From the NCBI RefSeq assembly GCF_002929335.1, contig NZ_PJIL01000006.1, positions 1 to 64,000 of the forward strand: DNA of 64,000 nucleotides, given 5' to 3'. Positions within the stretch are counted from its first letter, which is position 1. The number at the start of each line of letters is the position of its first letter. The stretch comes from Arthrobacter sp. Y81 (GTDB taxonomy: Bacteria; Actinomycetota; Actinomycetes; Actinomycetales; Micrococcaceae). Positions 1 to 8,782 of the stretch are shown here, piece by piece. Under the pieces are notes generated by a model. It was not told the DNA's origin and searched no databases. It was given only the letters and a program-made list of their open reading frames with translations. A program made the translations under genes and the position numbers.

Positions 1-78
1 CAAGCCCCACTCCACTCGGAGGTCTTCTTTTTGTCACCTAACCACGCCGCACGTTCCTAACGTCCGTGGACAATACAC

Positions 79-1155
79 CTAGGCTTTTAGCTGGCGTTGT
101 CCGCGGGAAGGGGGCGGCGCCGTCGTTCTCCTGACGATCAGCTGGTGCGGCGCTACCGTCGAGTGGACCGAACCGATGGCACCGTCAAGCTCATCCAGCA
201 GCATCTTGGTGCCGAGTTCAGCCTGTTCGTCAGGCCGCTGCCGCACGGTGGTCAGTCCCATGGCGTCCGAGAAATCGTGGTCGTCGATCCCGATGACGGA
301 CAGGTCTTCGGGCACGCGGACGCCCACTTTGTAGGCTTCGAAGATCACGCCCATGGCCATCTCGTCCGACGCACAGAAGATTGCGGTGGGTTTCGGCCCG
401 GGCCGGGCCCACATCCGGGTGAACGCATCCTGCCCGCTGCGGACCGTGAAGTCGCCCCACTCATCCCATTCCGGCCGTACCGTCAGCCCGGATCCGGCCA
501 TGACGTCCTGGAACGCCTTGATGCGGACACGGGGAACGTCGAAGTTCAGGTCGGTTTCGTCGTCGCCATGCAGGAGGGCGATGTCCTTGTGGCCCAGGCT
601 GATCAGGTGCCGCACGGCGGTGGACGCAGCAGCGTAGTCATCGATGCCGATGTAGGGGCACTCCTCCACGTGGCCGCCGACCACCACCAAGGGAATGTCG
701 ATTTTTTGCAGGTGCTCGATTTCGTCGTGCGTCAGCGCCATACAAAGCACCAGGAGGGCATCGATCTGCTTGTAGACCATGGTCTTGCTGAAGAGCCGCT
801 CACGGTTGCTGCCGTGCCCGCCCAGATTGAACAGCGAGAGGTTGTACTGGCGGGCGTGCAATTCCCGGTCCGCGCCCTCGATGGCCTTCGAGAAGAACCA
901 GCGGCTCACGAACGGCGCCAGCACACCGATGGTCTTGGTCCGCCCGGTGGCCAGCCCCGAGGCGGACGAGGATGCCACGTAGCCCAAGGCACCGGCCACC
1001 TCGAGAATTTTTTCCCGGGTGGCCGGTGAAACCCTGGGCAGTCCGCGGACTGCGCGCGAGACGGTGGCGGTGGAAACCCCGGCGGCTGCGGCAACATCCT
1101 CAATGCTGACGCCGGAATGGCCGCCCCGTTGAGCCCTGTCAGATGTGCGTGCCAC
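79..1155 (-). CDS. LacI-family transcriptional repressor
   Basis: A 358-residue sugar-responsive repressor. The N-terminal LacI helix-turn-helix is at residues 16-62 (SIEDVAAAAGVSTATVSRA), followed by a periplasmic-binding-protein-like effector domain ending in the usual DLSVIGIDDHDFSD segment. The GTG start is preceded by an AAGGGG ribosome site 8 nt upstream. It is the last gene of the leftward importer operon (importer proteins, then a small membrane protein), so it probably controls that operon and the divergent alpha-glucosidase through the palindrome at 4837-4850. The ligand is inferred from context to be an alpha-glucoside such as maltose, trehalose or an isomer of sucrose; the sequence does not say which. 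Confidence 0.9.
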   Translation of the reverse strand: MARTSDRAQRGGHSGVSIEDVAAAAGVSTATVSRAVRGLPRVSPATREKILEVAGALGYVASSSASGLATGRTKTIGVLAPFVSRWFFSKAIEGADRELHARQYNLSLFNLGGHGSNRERLFSKTMVYKQIDALLVLCMALTHDEIEHLQKIDIPLVVVGGHVEECPYIGIDDYAAASTAVRHLISLGHKDIALLHGDDETDLNFDVPRVRIKAFQDVMAGSGLTVRPEWDEWGDFTVRSGQDAFTRMWARPGPKPTAIFCASDEMAMGVIFEAYKVGVRVPEDLSVIGIDDHDFSDAMGLTTVRQRPDEQAELGTKMLLDELDGAIGSVHSTVAPHQLIVRRTTAPPPSRGQRQLKA

Positions 1156-1255
1156 GGTATTTCCCCTTGTCAGCTGTCCGCAGAGTCTTGCTACCTGGTG
1201 TTCTGCGGCAACAAACCAGTCTATTCCGCTCAGCCGTTGAGCTCTTGATCAGCTC

Positions 1256-1537
1256 CTATTTCTTACGCGTAGCGGTCCTGGCGGGCAGCCTGCGGCGAAC
1301 CCGTACCATCCCGTATAGCGCCAGCAGCGTGGCCAAGAGGCCCAGCGCCCAGCCGAGGGCCGGCTGGGCGGTCACCTCCATCCAGACGGTAACCACCAGC
1401 AGGACGACGGCCCAGAACCCCAGGAATCCGATGATGATGTCGAAATCTTCCCCGGAGCGGGCCCGCTTGTGTTCACTGCGGACCCGTCCGTGGTTCTGTT
1501 CCGCGCCCATAGCCGTACCTGTCACTTGACGGATCAC
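1256..1537 (-). CDS. small two-helix membrane protein in the sugar-importer operon
   Basis: A 93-residue hypothetical protein. A charged N-terminus (about 30 residues) is followed by two hydrophobic helices (about 34-55 and 61-78) and a basic tail, so both ends are probably cytoplasmic. Its GTG start overlaps the stop of the upstream permease as GTGA, which argues for translational coupling and for a real gene; an in-frame ATG is at codon 10. Such small membrane proteins are often found behind actinobacterial MalG-like permeases, but I know of no assigned function. It may stabilise the transporter; this is a guess from position. Confidence 0.65.
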   Translation of the reverse strand: MIRQVTGTAMGAEQNHGRVRSEHKRARSGEDFDIIIGFLGFWAVVLLVVTVWMEVTAQPALGWALGLLATLLALYGMVRVRRRLPARTATRKK

Positions 1538-2421
1538 TTGACGGCGCCGGCGGTGAGGCCGGCAACAATCTTGCGCTGGAAGACCAGGACCAGGATCACC
1601 AAGGGAATGGTGACGATGGTTCCGGCGGCCATGATGGCCGTGTACGGAATCTGGTTCGGTTGTGCCCCGGCGAAGCTCGCGATGGCCACCGTCACCGGCT
1701 GGGTCGCGTCGCTGGAGAGCTGGCTGGCGATCAGGAACTCATTCCAAGAGGAAATGAACGCCAGAATGGCCGTGGTGAAGATGGCCGGCGCCGCCAAAGG
1801 CATGATCACCTTCCGGAACGCCTGCCCCTGGGTGCAGCCGTCCACGCGGGCCGATTCCTCCAGCTCCCACGGCATTTCGCGGAAGAAGGACGTCATGGTG
1901 TACACGGTCAGCGGCAGCACGAACGAGATGTTCGGGATGATCAGCGCCTGGTAGGTGCCCATCCAGCCGATGTTGGTGAACAGCTGGAAGAGCGGGGTGA
2001 TGAGCGCGACGCCCGGGAACATGGATGCGCCCAGGATGAAGCCCAGCACCAGGTACTTGAACCGGAAGTTCAGGCGCGCCAGGGCGTAAGCGGCGAACAC
2101 GCCGATCAGCAGCGAGATGACCGTCACCGTGACGCCGATGAAAATGCTGTTGATCAGCGCCTGGCCGAACCTGTTGCCAAAGGAGGTGTCGAACGCGGTG
2201 ATGAAGTTGTCCAGCGTGACGTGGGTTGGCAGCAGCGAGGTGTCGTAGGTAAAGCCCACTTCCCTGAACGCTGTCACCACCATCCAGTACGCGGGCGCCA
2301 GGCACCAGATCAGGATCACGGCGGCGCTGATGTACGTGCGCCCCTGTGCCCATTTTTCGCGGTTCTGGGAGGCCTTGCGGCCCCTGTCCTGTTCGGCACG
2401 GAGGGCTGTCCCGGTGCTCAT
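1534..2421 (-). CDS. carbohydrate ABC transporter permease, MalG type
   Basis: A 295-residue inner-membrane subunit of a CUT1 sugar importer with six predicted transmembrane helices. The cytoplasmic EAA loop that contacts the ATPase is visible as EESARVDGCTQGQAFRKVIMP near residues 193-213. The ATG start overlaps the stop of the preceding permease (ATGA), and its own stop overlaps the following small gene. No ATPase gene is present in this operon; as is usual for actinobacterial CUT1 systems, a shared MsiK-like ATPase elsewhere in the genome is probably used (inference from the family). Confidence 0.93.
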   Translation of the reverse strand: MSTGTALRAEQDRGRKASQNREKWAQGRTYISAAVILIWCLAPAYWMVVTAFREVGFTYDTSLLPTHVTLDNFITAFDTSFGNRFGQALINSIFIGVTVTVISLLIGVFAAYALARLNFRFKYLVLGFILGASMFPGVALITPLFQLFTNIGWMGTYQALIIPNISFVLPLTVYTMTSFFREMPWELEESARVDGCTQGQAFRKVIMPLAAPAIFTTAILAFISSWNEFLIASQLSSDATQPVTVAIASFAGAQPNQIPYTAIMAAGTIVTIPLVILVLVFQRKIVAGLTAGAVK

Positions 2422-3455
2422 TTCTTCCCCTTACCCGTGGCGCCGCTTTGTTCCACAACATTGGCGCCCAGGAAGCGGACGAAAATGAAGGCGACGATGA
2501 AGATGATGATGAACGTGATGGTGGATAGCGCCGCGGCCGCGTTGAACCCTTGCCTGATCTGGTTGATCACCAGGATGGACAGTGTGGTGGTGTTGTTCGC
2601 ACCGCCCGTCAGGATGTAGGGCAGGTCGAACATGCGCAAAGCGTCCAGGGTACGGAACAGGACGGCCACCATCAGGGCAGGCTTTACCAGCGGGAGCGTG
2701 ATCAGCCGGAACCGCTGCCAGGCAGTGGCGCCGTCCACCTTGGCCGCTTCATAGACCTCGGCCGGGATCATCTGCAGGCCGGCCAGGATCAGCAGCGCCA
2801 TGAAGGGCGTGGTTTTCCACGTATCGGCAATGATCACCGCCCATTTGGCCGGCCATTCGCTGCCGGTCCAGAGGATGCTGGCGTTGAACAGGTTGTTGGC
2901 GATGCCCTCGAAGGCGAAGATGAACAGCCACAGCTGCGCGGTGACGGCGGTGGGGATGGCCCACGGCACCAGGACAGCCGCACGGACCAGGCTGCGGCCC
3001 TTGAACGTGCGGGCCATGATCATGGCCATCCAGAAGCCAAGGATTGTCTCGAACGTCACCGTGATGACAGTAAAGAGGAACGTGGTTGCCGTTGCCGACC
3101 AGAACTGTGCACCGAGGGTTCCGGGAGGACAAGCGACAGTTCCGCCGCCGGGAGCCGCACACTGCTGCGCGATCCAGTTGACATAGTTTTGGACGCCCGC
3201 CGGACCGCCGGCGGTGAACAGCCCAGTGACGGGATCCAGTCCGGCGTCCTTCTGGAAGGACATCACGATGGCACTGATGATCGGGTAAACGATCACCATT
3301 GCCAAGGCAATGACGGTGGGGGCAAGGAGCCAGGAAGCCCATTTGCCCTGGCTCAGGATCTTGTTGTCCTCGCCCACGCCCTTGGGGCCGTGGTGGACCG
3401 GGGTACCGCCCGACGCCGGTGACTTGACCGGCGTCGGGCCCAATTCGGTTGCCAT
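2418..3455 (-). CDS. carbohydrate ABC transporter permease, MalF type
   Basis: About 345 residues, the larger permease of the CUT1 importer. After a hydrophilic N-terminus of some 40 residues come six membrane helices; a periplasmic loop near residues 90-120 contains two cysteines. The EAA motif reads YEAAKVDGATAWQRFRLITLP. I chose the ATG at 3455, 7 nt after the stop of the binding-protein gene; a GTG at 3476 would overlap that gene and adds only seven residues. Neither has a clear ribosome site, so coupling to upstream translation is likely. Confidence 0.92.
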   Translation of the reverse strand: MATELGPTPVKSPASGGTPVHHGPKGVGEDNKILSQGKWASWLLAPTVIALAMVIVYPIISAIVMSFQKDAGLDPVTGLFTAGGPAGVQNYVNWIAQQCAAPGGGTVACPPGTLGAQFWSATATTFLFTVITVTFETILGFWMAMIMARTFKGRSLVRAAVLVPWAIPTAVTAQLWLFIFAFEGIANNLFNASILWTGSEWPAKWAVIIADTWKTTPFMALLILAGLQMIPAEVYEAAKVDGATAWQRFRLITLPLVKPALMVAVLFRTLDALRMFDLPYILTGGANNTTTLSILVINQIRQGFNAAAALSTITFIIIFIVAFIFVRFLGANVVEQSGATGKGKK

Positions 3456-3462
3456 GGCTAAA

Positions 3463-4749
3463 CTACGATCCCGCACCGGCGGTTTCGATGGACTTCTGCA
3501 TGTCAGACAGAGCCTGTTCCACCGACTTTTCGCCCTTGAGTGCTGCGTAGGAGTTTTCCTGGATGGCCTGGGTGACGGCCGGGTAGAACGGCGTAACCGG
3601 ACGCGGCACGGCGTTCTCGATGGAGGTCTTCAGCACCGGCAGGTACGGCAGCTTGGCCACGAGTTCCTTGTCCTCGTACAGGTCGCCGAGCACGGGGGCC
3701 AGCGAGCCCTGGGTGGCGAAGAACTTCTGCTGCTCTTCCTCGACCAGGAACTTCACGAAGTCATGGGCCGTGGCCTTGTTCTTCGAGTACACGCTGATGG
3801 CTGCGCTGTGTCCGCCCAGTGACGAGGCGCCGGGGCCGTCCTTGCCCGGGAGCGCTGTCATGCCGAGGACGTCCTTGACCTTGGACGATCCTTCAGTGGT
3901 GGCCAGGTTGTAGACGTACGGCCAGTTGCGGTGGAACAGCAGGTTGCCGTCCTGGAACGCGCGGCGGCTTTCCTCTTCCTGGTAGGTGATGGCTTCCTTC
4001 GGGATGTTGCCGTCGGCGAAGGCCTTCACCAGGTTCTCAAGGCCTTCCTTGGCCTCGGGCGTGTTGAGGCTGGGCTTGCCGTCCTTGTCCAGGACAGAGC
4101 CGCCGAAAGAGTTGATGGCCTCGGACGCGTTGACCGTAAGGCCTTCGTACTGCTTGTACTGGCCCGAGTAGCAGCCGATGTTGTTCGCCTTGGCGATGGA
4201 GCACATCTCCATCATTTCGGCCCATGTGGTGGGCGCCGTAGGAACAAGGTCCTTGCGGTAATAGAGGATGCCACCGTCGGAGGAAACCGGTGCCGCGTAC
4301 AGGGTGCCCTTGTAGGAACCGGCTTCAACAGTGGGAGCCAGCATGCCCGCCGTGTCCACTGCCATCTTGTCCTTGAGCGGCTGGAGCCAGCCCTTGGCAG
4401 CGAATTCAGCAGTCCACACAACGTCGACACTGGCGACGTCGTAGTTGGCGTTCTTCGCCTGGTAGTTCTGGACCAGGTCATCGTGCTGCTGGTCGGCCTG
4501 GTCGGTCTGCTCCTTGAAAGTGACCTTCTCATTCGGGTGGGCCGCATTCCACTTTTCGACCAGCGGACGGACAACATTGCTGTTGTCCTTGCCCTGGACG
4601 TACGTGATGGGGCCGCGGCCGTCGAGGCCCTGTTCGGCGTCGCCGCCGCCTCCGCCGCCCGTGGTGCCGCCTCCGCCACCGCAGGCGGAGAGGGTTAACG
4701 CCAGTACGCCGGCGGCAGCGGCCGGCAAAAGGAACTTAGGGGATTTCAT
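3463..4749 (-). CDS. extracellular sugar-binding lipoprotein of a CUT1 ABC importer
   Basis: A 428-residue family 1 solute-binding protein (MalE-like). The signal peptide ends in a lipobox LSAC with the lipidated cysteine at residue 23, followed by a glycine-rich linker that tethers the domain to the membrane. The body has the typical GxGPITYV opening and an ABC-sugar-binding layout. A GAGGAG ribosome site lies 9 nt before the ATG. It is first in the operon, followed by the two permeases, so it sets the specificity of the importer. The substrate is inferred from the divergent GH13 alpha-glucosidase. Confidence 0.93.
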   Translation of the reverse strand: MKSPKFLLPAAAAGVLALTLSACGGGGGTTGGGGGGDAEQGLDGRGPITYVQGKDNSNVVRPLVEKWNAAHPNEKVTFKEQTDQADQQHDDLVQNYQAKNANYDVASVDVVWTAEFAAKGWLQPLKDKMAVDTAGMLAPTVEAGSYKGTLYAAPVSSDGGILYYRKDLVPTAPTTWAEMMEMCSIAKANNIGCYSGQYKQYEGLTVNASEAINSFGGSVLDKDGKPSLNTPEAKEGLENLVKAFADGNIPKEAITYQEEESRRAFQDGNLLFHRNWPYVYNLATTEGSSKVKDVLGMTALPGKDGPGASSLGGHSAAISVYSKNKATAHDFVKFLVEEEQQKFFATQGSLAPVLGDLYEDKELVAKLPYLPVLKTSIENAVPRPVTPFYPAVTQAIQENSYAALKGEKSVEQALSDMQKSIETAGAGS

Positions 4750-4836
4750 AAAAAGAGACTCCTCGCTGAGTGTCGAGCAAGATCGGGGGTGCGGTTGAAG
4801 TGGTGCCCATCACACTAGTAACGTTGCGGTGAGAAA

Positions 4837-4850
4837 TGCAAGCGTTTACA
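4837..4850. promoter_or_regulatory. LacI-type operator between importer operon and alpha-glucosidase
   Basis: The 14-bp near-palindrome TGCAAGCGTTTACA has the central CG of LacI/CcpA-family operators. It lies in the 125-bp divergent region, 25 bp upstream of the GTG start of the alpha-glucosidase, so it can control both directions. A near-identical copy (TGCAAGCGCTTACA) occurs upstream of the levansucrase at 11899-11912. The LacI gene at 79-1155 is the obvious candidate binder; a global CcpA-like regulator is the alternative. Confidence 0.7.
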
Positions 4851-4874
4851 CCGAAGTTTATGGAAAGGATATCT

Positions 4875-6809
4875 GTGGCATACAGCCCAGTCCCCACTGC
4901 CGGCTCCTCGATCAAGGCTTGGTGGGCCAGCGCCGTTGTTTACCAGGTCTACCCCCGGTCCTTCGCCGACGCGAACGGGGACGGGATGGGCGATCTCCGC
5001 GGTGTTACGGCGCATTTGGACCATTTGCACAAGCTCGGGGTTGATGCCGTCTGGCTGTCCCCCTTCTACAAGTCACCGCAGGCCGATGCCGGGTACGACG
5101 TCGCCGACTACCGCGAAGTGGACCCGCTGTTCGGCACCCTGGCGGACTTCGACGAAATGTTGCAGAAAGCTCACGGCCTGGGGCTCAAGGTGATCGTTGA
5201 TCTGGTCCCCAACCACACCTCGGACGAACACGCCTGGTTCCAGGAGGCCCTTGCAGCGGCCCCGGGGTCCCGTGAACGGGACCGGTACATGTTCCGGCCC
5301 GGCAAGGATTCAGTTCCCGGTTCCGGCGACGGCGACCTGGCACCGAACAACTGGAAGTCCATCTTTGGCGGCCCGGCCTGGACCCGCGTGACGGAGGCCG
5401 ACGGCGCGCCCGGCGAATGGTACCTGCACCTGTTCGACACCAAGCAGCCGGACCTGAACTGGGAAAACGCCGAGGTCAAGGAGGAAATGCGCTCGGTGCT
5501 GCGGTTCTGGCTGGACCGCGGCGTGGACGGGTTCCGCGTGGACGTGGCCCACGGCATGGTCAAGGAAGCGGGACTGCCCGATTGGGAAGGCTCCGCGGCC
5601 ATGGTGGAAGGGGCCACCGAACTACCCGGCGATGCCCACGGCGGCCATACCGAAGCGGAGGAACCGCACCGCGCCCACGCTGCTGCCGCCGGTAGCACTG
5701 CCCCTGCCGCTGCCGGCGGCGCCGCCGTCACCGCAGCCACAGCCGGCGAAGGTGACGGGCACCAGCCGGTCTCGCCGCTCTATCCGCCGTCGCCGTTCTT
5801 TGACCAGGACGGCGTCCACGACATCTACCGTGACTGGAACCGGGTGCTGGCCGAATACGACGGCGACCGCATGCTGGTGGCCGAGGCCTGGGTGGAGCCG
5901 GCCGAGCGGCTGGCCCGGTATGTCCGGCCGGATGAAATGCAGCAGGCATTCAACTTCGACTTCCTGCTGGCCGGCTGGGATGCCGCACGGACTGCCGTGG
6001 CCATTGAGGCTTCACTGCGCGCTGCCGCCACCGTGGGTGCCACCACCACGTGGGTGCTCAGCAACCACGACACCGTCCGGCATAGCACACGCTTCGGGCT
6101 CAAGGACCCCACCACGTTCCCGAAGGGCATTGCCGCCGAGGATGAGCAGCCCGACGCCGGACTGGGCCTGGCACGTGCCCGGGCCGCCACCATGGTTTCG
6201 CTGGCCCTCCCGGGTTCGGCCTACCTGTACCAGGGCGAGGAACTGGGCCTACCCGAGCACACCGCCGTCCCGGCCGAAGCCCGCCAGGACCCCACGTTCT
6301 TCCGGACCAACGGCGTGGAACGCGGCCGCGACGGCTGCCGTGTCCCGCTTCCGTGGAAGTCCGGGGAACCGGGCTACGGGTTCGCGTCGGCAGCCGGAAC
6401 AGGAACAGGAGCCGGAACAGGAGCAGCCAACGCGCCGGCCGCCCCCTGGCTCCCCCAGCCCGAGTCGTTCGGTGTATTGGCCGCGGACCGTCAGGACGGC
6501 GTCGCCGGTTCCACCCTGGAGCTGTACCGTGCGGCACTGGCCCTCCGCCGCGAACACCGGCTGGGCGCCGGGAGCTTCGTCTGGGCAGCTTCGCACGAGC
6601 CCGCCGACGGTGTCCTCGCCTTCCGCAACGGGGACGTCCTGGTGATCGCCAACATGGGCATTGCCGCAGCCCCGCTGCCGGACGGATACCGGGTCGCCCT
6701 GGCCAGCATGCCGGATGCTGTGACGGGTGGCGACGCCGAAGCGAAGACGGACCTGGCCGGCGCACGGAAGCTGGCACCGAACTCCGCCGCGTACCTCCTC
6801 GCCGGCTAA
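4875..6809 (+). CDS. GH13 alpha-glucosidase, cytoplasmic
   Basis: A 644-residue glycoside hydrolase of family 13 that cleaves terminal alpha-glucosides inside the cell. It has no signal peptide. The TIM-barrel motifs are intact: nucleophile D223 in GFRVDVAH, acid/base E337 in VAEAW, and the third acid D399 in SNHD. I chose the GTG at 4875 because GGAAAGG lies 6 nt upstream; the ATG at 4836 is inside the operator. Between nucleophile and acid/base there is an Ala/Gly/His-rich insertion (about residues 260-300) that looks like a disordered loop, and a second Gly/Thr-rich linker lies near residues 505-520. Substrate (maltose, trehalulose, turanose, isomaltose) cannot be told from the sequence. 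Confidence 0.93.
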   Translation: MAYSPVPTAGSSIKAWWASAVVYQVYPRSFADANGDGMGDLRGVTAHLDHLHKLGVDAVWLSPFYKSPQADAGYDVADYREVDPLFGTLADFDEMLQKAHGLGLKVIVDLVPNHTSDEHAWFQEALAAAPGSRERDRYMFRPGKDSVPGSGDGDLAPNNWKSIFGGPAWTRVTEADGAPGEWYLHLFDTKQPDLNWENAEVKEEMRSVLRFWLDRGVDGFRVDVAHGMVKEAGLPDWEGSAAMVEGATELPGDAHGGHTEAEEPHRAHAAAAGSTAPAAAGGAAVTAATAGEGDGHQPVSPLYPPSPFFDQDGVHDIYRDWNRVLAEYDGDRMLVAEAWVEPAERLARYVRPDEMQQAFNFDFLLAGWDAARTAVAIEASLRAAATVGATTTWVLSNHDTVRHSTRFGLKDPTTFPKGIAAEDEQPDAGLGLARARAATMVSLALPGSAYLYQGEELGLPEHTAVPAEARQDPTFFRTNGVERGRDGCRVPLPWKSGEPGYGFASAAGTGTGAGTGAANAPAAPWLPQPESFGVLAADRQDGVAGSTLELYRAALALRREHRLGAGSFVWAASHEPADGVLAFRNGDVLVIANMGIAAAPLPDGYRVALASMPDAVTGGDAEAKTDLAGARKLAPNSAAYLLAG

Positions 6810-6843
6810 AGCACACGGCTCAAGCACACAGCTCCCGCACAAG

Positions 6844-6881
6844 GCAGCAGGGGCTCCCTTCCGGAACGGAGCCCCTGCTGC
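6844..6881 (+). terminator. intrinsic terminator after the alpha-glucosidase
   Basis: A 14-bp perfect inverted repeat (GCAGCAGGGGCTCC with its complement) around a 10-nt loop that is itself partly palindromic, 34 nt after the stop, followed by a short T run. As the next gene is convergent, it may serve both strands. Confidence 0.75.
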
Positions 6882-6940
6882 GTTCGGGCTTTTCGCGCTT
6901 GGGCCCTGCCGGGCTTGGGCCCTGCGGCCGGGCCCGCGTG

Positions 6941-7552
6941 TCAGCGGACGCGTTCGGCCCGGCTGAACCGTGAACGGGCACCCGCACTTATGTGGATCAG
7001 CACTGGCGTGCGTTTGCCGACGACGGCGTCCAGCGCCTCCACGAGGGCGGAAACATCCGCGGCAAGGAGGTGCGGGGCCACACCGTGGCGCGGCTGCAGC
7101 CGGATCTTCAACGCGGGCTCGCCGCGGATCTCGTAGGTGGCTACCATGGCGCCGGCGAGGTCCTGCCGTTCGGCCAATGCCGCCCGCAGCGCCTGTTCGG
7201 CCACGCCGCCGCCGATCCGCACGTTGCCGGGGAAATCGCCGGCGTCGTCCTCGGCGACAATCAGGCCGGAGCGGCCTTTGCCCTGCTGAGCCACCCACGC
7301 GATCATCGCGGCAATGACCCCGACCAACAGCAGTGCGAGCACGGCCCACAGCCAGCTTTCCTCACGGCCCGGAACTCCGGTGTGCTGGAAGAGCTGGCTC
7401 ATTCCGCTCCACACGCCGGCGGACCACTGCTGCCACCACGGTCCCGCGGCCGGCACGGTGGCCAGCGTGACCAGGAGCAGTCCGATGACCAGCAGTTTCA
7501 GGCCCAGGATTCCGATCAGGATCCGGTTAAGTACTCTGGGGGTGTTGTTCAT
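6941..7552 (-). CDS. AmaP-like alkaline-shock membrane-anchor protein
   Basis: A 203-residue membrane protein with two helices in its first 90 residues (about 8-33 and 66-88) and a cytoplasmic C-terminal half carrying an Asp23-like alpha/beta domain. In Firmicutes AmaP anchors Asp23 to the membrane. It is the last gene of a five-gene operon in which each start overlaps the previous stop by 4 bp. The role in envelope-stress response is from family knowledge; the actinobacterial members have hardly been studied. Confidence 0.75.
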   Translation of the reverse strand: MNNTPRVLNRILIGILGLKLLVIGLLLVTLATVPAAGPWWQQWSAGVWSGMSQLFQHTGVPGREESWLWAVLALLLVGVIAAMIAWVAQQGKGRSGLIVAEDDAGDFPGNVRIGGGVAEQALRAALAERQDLAGAMVATYEIRGEPALKIRLQPRHGVAPHLLAADVSALVEALDAVVGKRTPVLIHISAGARSRFSRAERVR

Positions 7553-8214
7553 GCCCCGATCACCCCGGACGTGGCCACGCTGACGCGTACTTCGGGCATG
7601 GGAGCGGGGGCCATCTCCCGCAGTTCCTCCAGCACCGACGCCAGGACGGCGTTTTCGCTGACCGGCACCCCGGACGTGGGACGCACGCTGACGGTTACCT
7701 GCCGCTGCGAAACTACCACCATCACCTGTTCCGGGGTGACGTTCGCGGCCAGGCGGGCACGGCGGGCAAGCGCGGAGGCGATCACTTCGTCGTCAACCAC
7801 CACTCCGGCGCGGGGATCCGAGAGCAGGTGCCTGGCCCGCCGTCCGGGCAGCACCGCATTGAGGAAGAAGAACAGCCCCACCATGGCCGTGACGGCTCCG
7901 ATGACACCGAGCAGCAGGGGTGGTATGCCCTGCGGGAGGGCGACGATGCGCTCCGCCGCAGTCTCCGGATCGATGAGCCACGGCGGCTGCCCGATGGCGC
8001 GCACCGCAGCTTCGAGGAGACCGTAACCGCACAGGAGCACCACCAGGACCGCGGCGATGCCGGACACTCCGGCCCGGGAAGAGCGCGTTTCGCGGTCCAG
8101 GATCCGCCGCATTCCGGTGCCGCGGGAATCCGCGGCAGGGCCAGCGGAGGCGGTATCCGCGCCGTGACCCGCGGAGTGGCTGCCCTTTGGGCGGACGTCC
8201 GTTGCGTCGTTCAC
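7549..8214 (-). CDS. DUF6286-type membrane protein of the Asp23 cluster
   Basis: A 221-residue protein with a hydrophilic, Gly/Ser/Ala-rich N-terminus (about 45 residues), two membrane helices (about 48-70 and 98-122), and a C-terminal cytoplasmic domain of about 90 residues with the beta-strand pattern QVMVVVSQRQVTVSVRP. It matches the DUF6286 proteins found with Asp23 in actinobacteria. GTG start, overlapping the upstream stop as GTGA. Function unknown; position implies a partner of the Asp23 proteins at the membrane. Confidence 0.75.
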   Translation of the reverse strand: MNDATDVRPKGSHSAGHGADTASAGPAADSRGTGMRRILDRETRSSRAGVSGIAAVLVVLLCGYGLLEAAVRAIGQPPWLIDPETAAERIVALPQGIPPLLLGVIGAVTAMVGLFFFLNAVLPGRRARHLLSDPRAGVVVDDEVIASALARRARLAANVTPEQVMVVVSQRQVTVSVRPTSGVPVSENAVLASVLEELREMAPAPMPEVRVSVATSGVIGA

Positions 8215-8594
8215 TGGACCCTTCCCCCTTCGCTGATGGCGGCGCCGCTGATCCGGATGTCGACCCGGCTCAACTGCGCCCCGCTAAGTTCCGCAACGCG
8301 GTGCAGGATGACGGCTTTGGCCGCAACGGCGCGCTCCCAGATGGATCCGCCGAATCCGGCGACGCGGCCCGGATCGCGCAGGACCGTTGTTAATGGCGGG
8401 ATCCTGATAGGCAGGACGAGCGACAAGGCCAGCAGGCCGTCGTCGTCGGACCAGTCAGCCCGGACGTCGTGCGCCGGGACCCCCAGGGCCTCAGCGGCAG
8501 CCGCCCTGGCAAGGCTGGTGAGCGCCTGCGTACTGATGCGGTTGTGTCCGGCCATCACGGAGCCACCGGCCACGGTTCCGGCCGCGCTGCTCAT
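8211..8594 (-). CDS. small Asp23/Gls24-associated protein
   Basis: A 127-residue soluble protein of the Asp23 operon. The first helix (STQALTSLARAAAAEALG) followed by short strands resembles a shortened Gls24/Asp23 fold, but without the full signature. Both ends overlap neighbours by 4 bp, so it is surely co-translated with them. Function unknown; probably a cytoplasmic partner in the envelope-stress complex. Confidence 0.65.
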   Translation of the reverse strand: MSSAAGTVAGGSVMAGHNRISTQALTSLARAAAAEALGVPAHDVRADWSDDDGLLALSLVLPIRIPPLTTVLRDPGRVAGFGGSIWERAVAAKAVILHRVAELSGAQLSRVDIRISGAAISEGGRVQ

Positions 8595-8782
8595 GAGGAC
8601 GAGCGCCGGCCAGTGATGGCATCGAACACGCTGCGCAGGTCAAGTTTCCCTTCCGCGGCGCGGCCAAGAAGGGCACCGATCCCCATGAACAGCAGCGAAA
8701 CCAGGAAGCCCCAGACGCCGAACTGGAACGACATAAAGGCCACGAAGGCGCCCACTGCAATTCCCACCACGGTCAGGTTCAC
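8591..8782 (-). CDS. DUF2273-like small membrane protein
   Basis: A 63-residue protein made of two hydrophobic helices separated by a short turn and ending in KLDLRSVFDAITGRR. This size and layout fit the DUF2273 membrane proteins that accompany Asp23 genes in Gram-positive bacteria. It has a GTG start in a GTGA overlap with the Asp23 gene. Confidence 0.75.
   Translation of the reverse strand: MNLTVVGIAVGAFVAFMSFQFGVWGFLVSLLFMGIGALLGRAAEGKLDLRSVFDAITGRRSSS

Noticed and set aside
97..1029. 310-codon plus-strand frame opposite the LacI gene
   Set aside because: It is the antisense shadow of a clear LacI gene; long opposite-strand frames are common in high-GC DNA and recur along the window.
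4836..4874. ATG start for the alpha-glucosidase at 4836
   Set aside because: It lies inside the LacI-type operator and has no ribosome site; the GTG at 4875 has GGAAAGG at good spacing and begins the conserved region.
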